Source: UBA12481 sp942493265
GTDB lineage: Bacteria; Bacteroidota; Bacteroidia; Bacteroidales; UBA12481
Assembly: GCA_942493265.1 (NCBI GenBank)
Contig: OW818688.1
Coordinates: 868,001-932,000 of the forward strand
Length of the DNA: 64,000 nucleotides
Direction of reading: 5' to 3'
Shown piece after piece: positions 45,546 through 52,022 of this stretch. The translations under genes were made by a program, and so were the position numbers. How positions within the stretch are numbered: position 1 is the stretch's first letter; each line of letters begins with the position of its first letter. The notes beneath the pieces were generated by a model. The model did not search any database. It was not told where the DNA came from and saw nothing but the letters and a program-made list of their open reading frames with translations.

Positions 45546-46160
45546 ATGCACATTGCAATAGCTGGCAATATCGGATCGGGCAAAACAACTCTGACACGCA
45601 TACTTAGCAAGCACTATTTGTGGGAGCCGCACTTCGAAGATGTTGATGATAATCCGTATCTGAACGATTTTTATGCAGATATGCAGCGCTGGTCGTTCAA
45701 TCTGCAGATCTACTTCCTGAACTCGCGTTTTAACCAGATTCTGGAGATCCGGAAACACGACAAAACCGTAATCCAGGACCGTACGATTTACGAAGATGCC
45801 TATATTTTTGCCCCCAACCTGCACTCCATGGGGCTGATGACCACGCGTGATTTTGAAAATTATTACACGTTGTTCAATCTGATGGCATCGCTCGTTCAAC
45901 CGCCCGACCTCATCATTTACCTCCGCGCATCGGTTCCTACCCTGGTCAACCAGATTCAGAAGCGGGGCCGTAAATATGAAAATTCCATCCGTCTCGACTA
46001 TCTGAAGCGTTTGAATGAACGGTATGAAAGCTGGGTTGAAACTTACCGTGATGGTAAAATGCTGATTGTGGATGCCGACTCAATGGATTTTCTCGGCAAC
46101 CCCGAAGATATCAGCACAGTAATGGATAAAATCAATGCCCAGCTGCACGGGCTGTTTTAA
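45546..46160 (+). CDS. Deoxynucleoside kinase
   Basis: 204 residues, normal for dNK/dAK proteins. It phosphorylates deoxynucleosides to monophosphates (salvage). P-loop G-N-I-G-S-G-K-T at residues 7-14; D-D-N-P-Y-L-N with the substrate-binding acidic residue; Q-D-R-T-I-Y-E-D-A, the D-R-S-like catalytic motif; lid region R-G-R-K-Y-E. The preceding region contains TACTTTCG (45510-45517), a -7-like box. A strong terminator follows at 46197. The preferred base (adenosine or guanosine) cannot be told. Confidence 0.92.
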   Translation: MHIAIAGNIGSGKTTLTRILSKHYLWEPHFEDVDDNPYLNDFYADMQRWSFNLQIYFLNSRFNQILEIRKHDKTVIQDRTIYEDAYIFAPNLHSMGLMTTRDFENYYTLFNLMASLVQPPDLIIYLRASVPTLVNQIQKRGRKYENSIRLDYLKRLNERYESWVETYRDGKMLIVDADSMDFLGNPEDISTVMDKINAQLHGLF

Positions 46161-46196
46161 GATATTCTATTTCTACCTCCTTGTCTGTCTTTTGCA

Positions 46197-46236
46197 AAAG
46201 GCCTGAATACTCCAAAGATTCAGGCCTTTAATTTTT
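46197..46236 (+). terminator. Rho-independent terminator of the deoxynucleoside kinase gene
   Basis: Perfect 12-bp stem (46197-46208 with 46218-46229, 9-base loop) followed by AATTTTT. It marks the end of the ordinary region; the AT-rich accessory region follows. Confidence 0.92.
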
Positions 46237-46731
46237 AGGAGATTAACCACGGAGACACTGAAACCGATCTAATTTGCGTCGTTGCGTCTTTGCATGAGAT
46301 TTTAGTCTGAGACTCCATACCTGCTCAGGTTATTCATTCGGGAGCACCCAAAGGCCCCTCGTATGAGGGGGGCGATCCCCGCCGGCGCGGGGATGACACT
46401 TCTCCGAGGGTAATTTAGTGGTAAATGACAATGCTCCGAGGAAAGGCAGGTGCCCGACTGAGATTTACTACTCTCGAATTAAAGATTTCTTAGAAATAAA
46501 TTATAACTTCCAGATTTACAAATCCACAATAAATGAAAGCCGCCATATCTATAATACTCAGTACTATTATATTTCTTTTTACCTCATGCAACTATCAAAA
46601 ATCCGGTTAAAAATTTCGGAGCCTGGCATTTTCTTACAAAAGCCACTACCGATGGAAGGAAAAAATTAATCCAATAATCCCGTAACTTTTAAATAGCCGA
46701 TATTAAACACTACTTTGAAATAAGCTTAACT
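46237..46731. other. Repeat-rich stretch without a convincing gene
   Basis: It starts with ACCACGGAGACACTG-type sequence (46245-46260), related to the CCGTGG/CTCTGTGG repeats at 47481 and 51017. A palindromic repeat follows at 46375-46445. Only a weak 83-codon frame (46418-46669, GTG start inside the repeat) crosses it. The sequence from about 46480 turns sharply AT-rich. Confidence 0.6.
46375..46445. repeat. Palindromic repeat copy (GGGGATGACA / CTCCGAGG type)
   Basis: Perfect 8-bp arms ATCCCCGC (46375-46382) and GCGGGGAT (46387-46394), followed by GACACTTCTCCGAGG and a second ATGACAATGCTCCGAGG. The same order of blocks is found at 58495-58550, including the GTGGTA-ATGACA link. It is a mobile-like or REP-type intergenic repeat. 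Confidence 0.85.
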
Positions 46732-46923
46732 ATGAAAATCATAATTATTCTAACTGGTATTTGTCTTCTGCTGATCTGGGGTTTTCTCGGAAGAATTTGG
46801 GTATTGTTCCGCCGTGAATCACAAGACATTACAGCCAGGAAAAAATTTGCCTCCCTGTTAGTCATTGTTGGAGTTCTAGGCTCTCTTTGTTTTTTAATAC
46901 CTCTACTTGGAAAGTTATTGTAA
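46732..46923 (+). CDS. Small two-helix membrane protein, hypothetical
   Basis: 63 residues: helix one ~2-20 (I-I-I-I-L-T-G-I-C-L-L-L-I-W-G-F), a short charged loop with R-R-E-S-Q-D and A-R-K-K-F, and helix two ~42-60. The charge pattern and clean hydrophobic segments look like a real membrane peptide. A strong terminator sits 135 bp downstream at 47058, which supports a transcript ending here. I do not recognise a family. It could be a chance frame in AT-rich DNA. Confidence 0.5.
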   Translation: MKIIIILTGICLLLIWGFLGRIWVLFRRESQDITARKKFASLLVIVGVLGSLCFLIPLLGKLL

Positions 46924-47057
46924 GTATACTTATTACAATTTCAGGAGGTTATAAAAACGAAGGTTTTACTGTTTGTCAAAATTGATTAGTAGCTCCCCAT
47001 GTTATCTAATCCTTTGAATTAGTAAAGTATAAAACAAATACATATTATAATTCACTC

Positions 47058-47092
47058 AAAGCCTTTGGTCGAAAAAGCCAAAGGCTTTTTTT
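47058..47092 (+). terminator. Rho-independent terminator
   Basis: Perfect 11-bp stem (47058-47068 with 47078-47088, 9-base loop) with T residues at 47086-47092. It would end a transcript from the small membrane gene at 46732. Confidence 0.9.
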
Positions 47093-47141
47093 ATTGCTGA
47101 GTTTTCCATCGAGCAACGATTTGAAAACCGTTTTGTGTTCT

Positions 47142-47472
47142 TTCGCACAAAACGTCGGTTATGGCGGTATTTTCAAAACAAAAGAACTGGATGAAAATTC
47201 AGTTGCCGAGGATTTCTCGTTAACTGCATCAGATAGTAAAAACTATCAAACCAAACATTATAATTAGTGAATTCGAAAAATACCGCATAGTTCAAGACAA
47301 GCTATTTGAAAGTGATTTCGATAAAGCCATAAAAAAACTGGAAACTCCCAAATCGAAAAAAGGATTGAACCTGCCGACAGCCTTACCGCCGGATATGCCA
47401 ATGCAGAAGGAAAGCGACCGCTCCTCGATAAATAATAACACCCTGTTTTTATACCAATACCCTCTTTTTTAA
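47142..47472 (+). pseudogene. Remnant of a RhuM-family virulence/phage-type gene
   Basis: Two pieces in different frames. From 47142 the frame reads Q-N-V-G, I-F-K-T-K-E-L-D-E-N-S-V, then S-K-N-Y-Q-T-K-H-Y-N before a stop at 47265; this is like the N-terminal DNA-binding part of RhuM proteins (usual text N-I-F-x-x-x-E-L-x-E-N-S-V ... K-N-Y-x-T-x-x-Y-N-L-D). From 47266, one base on, it reads E-F-E-K-Y-R-I-V-Q-D-K-L-F-E-S-D-F-D-K, the usual RhuM C-terminus. About 200 codons between are missing and the frame is shifted, so the gene is dead. RhuM genes travel with mobile DNA, so this is a trace of past insertion. Confidence 0.75.
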
Positions 47473-47752
47473 CTAATAGCTCTGTGGCTCCGTGTTCTAC
47501 GTTTCTCCGTGGTTCTCCTAAATATTCTCTTTTATTTTCAACCAATGTGCCTCAGGAATCTTCGGACCGGTTACTTCAATCACCGCCGCCGCCAGCAAAT
47601 TGCCCAGTTCGCCGCATCGCTGCAACGAAGATCCCTTTGAGATACCATACAGGAATCCCGAGGCAAACAGGTCGCCGGCGCCGGTGGTGTCAATACAGTT
47701 CGCTTCCAAACCTTTAACATGGTGCTTTTCGGTTCCCGATTGAACCCAGGCC
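47453..47752. repeat. Left ~300-bp direct repeat (copy of the kinase 3' end)
   Basis: It matches 50991-51290 over the same length at about nine in ten bases, in the same orientation. It contains CTCTGTGGCT, CTCCGTGGTTCTC and then the 3' end of the PfkB kinase coding sequence. The match stops abruptly after ACCCAGGCC at 47752. The two copies bracket the accessory cassette. Confidence 0.88.
47518..47752 (-). pseudogene. Truncated copy of PfkB-family kinase 3' end
   Basis: About 78 C-terminal codons remain in frame on the minus strand, from W-V-Q-S-G-T-E-K-H-H through T-T-G-A-G-D-L-F-A-S-G-F-L-Y-G to the stop. They are nearly the same as the end of the intact gene at 51056, with scattered substitutions. 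The N-terminal three quarters are absent, so it is not a functional kinase even though the Asp of the G-A-G-D motif is kept. It arose by duplication linked to the inserted cassette. Confidence 0.9.
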
Positions 47753-48196
47753 AAATCGCCTTGATGAACTTCTTCCCCTGGCAACCAGGGAAGAAAAATC
47801 GTAATCAAAATCAATAATAGAGTTATTCAATTTTTCTGGACGATCGCTCCGAAGCCTTACCAATAAACCAACCCATAAACAAATCCGTAAAAGCAGAATA
47901 TCCGCACACAACTCTACAAACCCCTATTCTATCAAACAAGCACTTCATTTTCCCGTGCCAGATTTGGCCGTTTAACGAAAACTTACGCCAACTACCAAAT
48001 GGGGGGGGCATAACTGCTTATTCTTCTTGCAATTACACAAGACACATCGCTTTGATAAAACGCAACAATACGTTGATATCCTATCTTTAGTCGGTGTTAT
48101 ATTTACAGGAGAAATCAAGCACTAAAAAAAAGGATATCGGTTGTTAGATATTTTAAAACACAATTTTAAAATAGAATGATTTTTTAAACAAAAAAA
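47753..48196. other. Non-coding left part of the cassette, with possible promoters
   Basis: 444 bp. It includes a run of nine G (48001-48009) and two -7-like boxes, TATCTTTA (48082-48089) and TATATTTA (48098-48105), ahead of the three-gene unit starting at 48197. A minus-strand frame at 47823-48011 has no credible start and is not called. Confidence 0.55.
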
Positions 48197-48808
48197 ATGA
48201 ATCGCACATACTGGTCCAGTTTTGCAATAATTCTTCTGGCATTTAACTTTCTTCTAATCGGAATGAGGTTTGATTCCACTAACAGAATTAAAGTTCTTCA
48301 AATGCAGCTTGCTGAACTAGCTGAAACAACAGAAGAGAATACAGACTTGCTGGCTTTGTATAGTCTTTTGTATGAATCTATTGGAAATCGAATTGAGCCA
48401 ACAACTGAATTGATAAATGTTAATTATACTATTGTTAGTTTGAAAGATATAATCAACCAGGAAGGTGTATGGATCTTGAGATATTTTGAGAATAATTGCC
48501 TATCCTGTTATGATGAAAACATAAGCATCATTAGAGATTTTATGAATCGCCACCGGTCAAGTTCGTTTACTGTTTTTACAAATTTCGATTCGGTTAATAA
48601 GCTAAGAAATTTTGTGTCCAAAACACATTTTGCCTGTGATACCTATAATGTTGACACATTGTTTAATTTTACATCTGAGAACTTAAAAACCCCCTATTTA
48701 CTAAAAATTGATAAAACAGGTTTAATCACCAGCTGCTTCATTATTCATAAGGATCAGGGGGATTTACTTACAAAGTTTTTACAAATTACCCTTAATGAAA
48801 AGAACTAG
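48197..48808 (+). CDS. Membrane-anchored thioredoxin-like protein with CxxC motif
   Basis: 203 residues. One N-terminal membrane helix (residues ~6-24) is followed by a predicted coiled coil (L-Q-M-Q-L-A-E-L-A-E-T-T-E-E-N) at ~35-50. From ~75 a thioredoxin-like fold can be traced: a strand W-I-L-R-Y-F, the motif C-L-S-C at ~100-103, a central F-T-V-F-T-N-F strand, and T-P before Y-L-L-K-I as the likely cis-proline. It faces the periplasm and could reduce or form disulfides. The start of the propeller lipoprotein gene overlaps its end by 14 bases, and a six-cysteine peptide gene follows, so a role in disulfide handling of that peptide is a reasonable guess. Strongly AT-rich compared with the chromosome around it. 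Confidence 0.8.
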   Translation: MNRTYWSSFAIILLAFNFLLIGMRFDSTNRIKVLQMQLAELAETTEENTDLLALYSLLYESIGNRIEPTTELINVNYTIVSLKDIINQEGVWILRYFENNCLSCYDENISIIRDFMNRHRSSSFTVFTNFDSVNKLRNFVSKTHFACDTYNVDTLFNFTSENLKTPYLLKIDKTGLITSCFIIHKDQGDLLTKFLQITLNEKN

Positions 48809-49991
48809 TTTCCTCGGTGGATTAGCAGTTATACTGTTCCAACCTTTTCTATTTGGTTGTAATCATATCGAATCAAAGGAATCACCTCAGGGTTTTCAGG
48901 TTATAAAACTGGATTATCATAATCCAGCACTATCTTCAATACCAGAATTCAGTAAAATCAGGTTTATCCCCCTGGAAACCAGCAATGATGTATTAATTGG
49001 TGCTATCAATAAGATTGTCGTCACAAAAAATCGATTTTATATTGTGGATGCCTTTAGCGCTGAATGTGTTTTTATTTTCAATTTGGAGGGTAAGCTAATA
49101 AGCAAGATAAAAGCAAAGGGGAAGGGACCTGGGGAATACACTTATATCGCAGGTTTTGCATATGATCCCTACAATAATGAACTTGTTTTGGTCGATTGCT
49201 TTCTAAAAAAAGTCATTCGATATGATCTGGATGGCAACTATCTTTCTGAACAGTTTTATGAGTTCCGCCCTCAGTCGATTGGATTCATCGATAAGAATAC
49301 TTATGTTATTGAGACAGGTGATCAGGGTGTGCCGTTCCTTATAACGAGTGAACATGATGGAAAGAACGAGGTAAAAGTACATTACGAGGTCTTTGGATTG
49401 AATATCAGTAGTTTTCAATATTTTCCCAGATATAAAAACAACCAATATTACTTCGAGAATCTTAAGGATACAATCTGGAAAGTTGACAAGAAAAAATTGA
49501 CACCATACCTTATTATTGATTTCAATGAGCGGGCAATTGATAAGGAGGGAATAGAAAAACTGAGGGTTTGGGCAAATCAGAACAATTGGATACCATTTCT
49601 CCCAAAGACCAAGTCGGGTCAAATTGATTTGTTTCTTGAGACGGACAAGTACATCCAATTCTTTTGCAGGAATTTAAAAGATCGTGCGTATGTTCTTATT
49701 GATAAGAGAAATATGGCGGTGAAAACAATTGCAAATGGCGGCGAACATAAAAAGAATCCCATGTCGCAGGTGATATGGTCAGCACAAGCGGTTGATGAAG
49801 CCGGGCGATTTATTGGCTATATTACAGCAGACCGGTATTTAAACCTTGAAGTGAGTGAAATCTTCCAAAAACTTTCTAATTCTGGTGTAATTATTAAGGA
49901 AACCAAGGGATTCCCAAATCAAGGAATAGTAGCGATTGACTCAAATCCTGTTATTGCTGTGATGGAAATTGATACTCTTAAATATAATTAA
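48795..49991 (+). CDS. 6-bladed beta-propeller lipoprotein
   Basis: 398 residues. The lipobox ends L-F-G-C (Cys22). Blades show the common pattern of this Bacteroidota family: I-P-L-E-T near residue 57, V-F-I-F-N-L-E-G-K-L-I-S-K-I, G-K-G-P-G-E-Y-T-Y-I (the G-x-G-P-G-E-Y signature), then R-Y-D-L-D-G-N-Y-L. Such propellers often sit beside small NVEALA-type secreted peptides and thioredoxin-like proteins, as here. Role unknown; probably a periplasmic or surface scaffold or receptor. It overlaps the CxxC protein gene by 14 bp and is 15 bp upstream of the peptide gene. Confidence 0.85.
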   Translation: MKRTSFLGGLAVILFQPFLFGCNHIESKESPQGFQVIKLDYHNPALSSIPEFSKIRFIPLETSNDVLIGAINKIVVTKNRFYIVDAFSAECVFIFNLEGKLISKIKAKGKGPGEYTYIAGFAYDPYNNELVLVDCFLKKVIRYDLDGNYLSEQFYEFRPQSIGFIDKNTYVIETGDQGVPFLITSEHDGKNEVKVHYEVFGLNISSFQYFPRYKNNQYYFENLKDTIWKVDKKKLTPYLIIDFNERAIDKEGIEKLRVWANQNNWIPFLPKTKSGQIDLFLETDKYIQFFCRNLKDRAYVLIDKRNMAVKTIANGGEHKKNPMSQVIWSAQAVDEAGRFIGYITADRYLNLEVSEIFQKLSNSGVIIKETKGFPNQGIVAIDSNPVIAVMEIDTLKYN

Positions 49992-50006
49992 TTAAATTTT
50001 TAAATT

Positions 50007-50270
50007 ATGAAAAAGAAATTTTTATTCCTTTTGGCAGCTATTGCCATTAATGTTGGCGTAATTGCAACCTTTTTTTCAGAATCAGCTTTTGGAGCTGATG
50101 GTTATTGGCTAAGATTCAATCCCCGTGCCTGTTGGTGTGCAGATGCCAGCTACCCTGAACCACAGGAGTGTGAAGCGGCTGAGTGTGTTGGTGGTCCTCT
50201 TTGGGTTTGCTTAACAAGCTGGCCTCCAATTCCATGTGGGGAACCTTTTAATCCTCCGACAGAAGAATAA
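50007..50270 (+). CDS. Small secreted six-cysteine peptide, NVEALA-like precursor
   Basis: 87 residues. N-terminal signal-like segment M-K-K-K-F-L-F-L-L-A-A-I-A-I-N-V with a likely cut after A-F-G near residue 29, leaving a mature peptide of about 58 residues. It has six cysteines (C-W-C, E-C-E, E-C-V, V-C-L, P-C-G) and many Pro, Trp and acidic residues. The start resembles NVEALA-family precursors, but the NVEALA motif itself is not seen, so the family link is tentative. It is last in the three-gene unit. Three disulfides could form, and the CxxC protein encoded first in the unit is the obvious candidate to help. Confidence 0.78.
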   Translation: MKKKFLFLLAAIAINVGVIATFFSESAFGADGYWLRFNPRACWCADASYPEPQECEAAECVGGPLWVCLTSWPPIPCGEPFNPPTEE

Positions 50271-50400
50271 TGGTGTAGATCTCTTGTTGCAAAATATGCT
50301 TTCTAAAACCCAGGAGTTGTTTATGTGAAAGCCTGTCCTCCGTCTAACACGACCACCAACAAAACATCTTTTTGGCCACAAACTAAATGAAAGTTACGGA

Positions 50401-50439
50401 TCAATAAAGAGCCTGCACAAATTGAAGGCTCTTTATTGA
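50401..50439. terminator. Bidirectional hairpin terminator
   Basis: Perfect 13-bp stem TCAATAAAGAGCC (50401-50413) with 50427-50439, 13-base loop. It lies between the rightward peptide gene and the leftward gene at 50476. The T tract is weak on both sides, but the position between convergent genes supports a terminator. Confidence 0.7.
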
Positions 50440-50475
50440 TTTGAGTAATTTATTTATAAAGCCTCCAATTAAGAC

Positions 50476-50823
50476 TCAGCATTTAAATCCTCCCCTGATC
50501 ATACTTATCAGCTCTCTCATTTTCATCTCTGCCAAAGGTTTATAGGAATCCCAGTTTTTAATCATCTCATAGAACTCTGGTTCCGTGATTGTACCGGAAT
50601 CCACCTGGCATGATAATAACAACATCCATCCCGGGCACCTGCTAAAAAGAATGCTGTAATTGACAATCGTAGCAAAAGTTGGAAAGGAATCTCCCCTTTC
50701 CACATGGCTCGGATCCATTCCATGTAAGTCTCTGATGTTTTCGTACTTTTCATCGGAGGATTCCCTCATGATTTTAAGCGCATTTTTAATGCGATTCTTC
50801 TGTTGATCATTAATTTTTTCCAT
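50476..50823 (-). CDS. Putative helix-turn-helix protein, hypothetical
   Basis: 115 residues from the ATG at 50823; a longer frame from 50883 is open but begins without a family-like start. The middle, N-I-R-D-L-H-G-M-D-P-S-H-V-E-R-G-D-S-F-P, looks like the end of helix 2, helix 3 and the following turn of XRE-type DNA-binding domains, but it is degenerate. The C-terminal half is helical (W-M-L-L-L-S-C, then E-F-Y-E-M-I-K-N-W). It lies inside the direct-repeat-bracketed cassette, convergent to the propeller unit, and could regulate it. This is a low-certainty assignment. Confidence 0.55.
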   Translation of the reverse strand: MEKINDQQKNRIKNALKIMRESSDEKYENIRDLHGMDPSHVERGDSFPTFATIVNYSILFSRCPGWMLLLSCQVDSGTITEPEFYEMIKNWDSYKPLAEMKMRELISMIRGGFKC

Positions 50824-50990
50824 TCTAGGTTTATAGTTACTATAAATAGGCTTGAGAGGGGACGTAAAACTTGCTTTGCCCAAGCGTACTTATTAATCAG
50901 GTATTTATCCAAAAGGTAACCCCAGTATTGTAGATATTCTTGAAAATATCCAATAAAAAAACACTCCCTAAATAGCACCCGAATAATTTG

Positions 50991-51290
50991 ACCAATATTC
51001 TATTTTTACCAATAGCTCTGTGGCTCTCCGTGTTCTCCGTTTCTCCGTGGTTCTCTTAAATACTCTCCTTTATCCGCAACCAATGTGCCTCCGGAATCTT
51101 CGGGCCGGTTACCTCTATCACCGCCGCCGCCAGCAAATTGCCCAGTTCGCCGCATCGCTGCAACGAAAATCCCTTCGAGAAACCATACAGGAATCCGGAG
51201 GCAAACAGGTCGCCGGCGCCGGTGGTATCAATACAGTTCGCTTCCAACCCTTTAACATGGTGCTTATCGGTTCCCGACTGAACCCAGGCC
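50991..51290. repeat. Right ~300-bp direct repeat (3' end of PfkB kinase gene and downstream flank)
   Basis: It pairs with 47453-47752. It comprises the last ~235 bases of the intact kinase gene and ~65 bases beyond its stop. The kinase 3' end stays functional here, while the distal copy is cut off. The layout is that of an element inserted at, and carrying a copy of, a gene's 3' end. Confidence 0.88.
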
Positions 51291-52018
51291 CCGTCCTTAC
51301 CGGTTTTCACAATGGCTATGCTGCACACGGCGGCAAACTCCTCAACAGCTCGTTGAGGCTGCTTGCCGGTATAGGCAAATGCTTCCTCCTGATTGGCAAA
51401 AAGAATATCAACATATTCCGGAACCACCGATTTCAGGAATTCAAGATTGTCCTCCACCACATTATAACTGGCCAGATCAAGCGAGACCAGGCAACCTGCC
51501 TGTTTTGCCAGTACCAGGGCAGTTCTGATCAGGTCGTGATTCTGAACCAGATAGCCTTCAATATGGAAAATCGTCCAGCCCTCAAACAACGCCGGACTGA
51601 GGAAATCAGGCTTCAGCTCAATGGCTGCACCCAGATAGGTTCCGAAAGTCCGCTCCGAATCAGGTGTCAAAAACGCCATCGCCCTTCCGGTAGGTTTATC
51701 GGGACGATAGAATACCGGTTTAATTCCCTTGTCTTCAATATCTTTAATATAAAAATCACCCCATGGGTCATGACCGGCCGATCCGATAAATCCCGTTTCA
51801 ATGCCCAGTTCCGCCAAACCGTGGATGGTATTGGCGGCTGATCCCCCGGATACCAGGATCCGCTCGAAACCATCGATACGATTTTCGATTTCCTGCAGCC
51901 TGACTTCATCCACCAGCTGCATGCTCCCTTTGGGAAGGTTAAGTTCATCCAGGATGGAATCCTTTTCCACGCGGATCAAAACATCTACAAGGGCATTGCC
52001 CATTCCAAGAATATTCAT
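51056..52018 (-). CDS. PfkB-family sugar/adenosine kinase
   Basis: 320 residues from the ATG at 52018. The frame is open further upstream to 52246, but that part overlaps the rhamnosidase gene and is not kinase-like. It starts M-N-I-L-G-M-G-N-A-L-V-D-V-L. G-G-S-A-A-N-T-I-H-G (di-glycine switch, substrate side) is at ~55 and D-T-T-G-A-G-D-L-F-A-S-G-F (catalytic Asp) at ~263. Length and motifs fit Bacteroidota adenosine kinase-like proteins; ribokinase or fructokinase are alternatives. It follows the rhamnosidase gene by four bases, hinting that a sugar or nucleoside could be the substrate. Its 3' end is duplicated at 47518. Confidence 0.9.
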   Translation of the reverse strand: MNILGMGNALVDVLIRVEKDSILDELNLPKGSMQLVDEVRLQEIENRIDGFERILVSGGSAANTIHGLAELGIETGFIGSAGHDPWGDFYIKDIEDKGIKPVFYRPDKPTGRAMAFLTPDSERTFGTYLGAAIELKPDFLSPALFEGWTIFHIEGYLVQNHDLIRTALVLAKQAGCLVSLDLASYNVVEDNLEFLKSVVPEYVDILFANQEEAFAYTGKQPQRAVEEFAAVCSIAIVKTGKDGAWVQSGTDKHHVKGLEANCIDTTGAGDLFASGFLYGFSKGFSLQRCGELGNLLAAAVIEVTGPKIPEAHWLRIKESI

Positions 52019-52022
52019 TTTG

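Noticed and set aside
46418..46669. 83-codon plus-strand frame starting with GTG
   Set aside because: The start and first ~10 codons are made of the palindromic repeat at 46375-46445, the rest is unbiased AT-rich sequence, and the composition does not look like protein.
47823..48011. 62-codon minus-strand frame with a Cys- and Phe-rich sequence
   Set aside because: It runs into a poly-G tract at its start, has no recognised family and no start context; likely chance or a decayed remnant.
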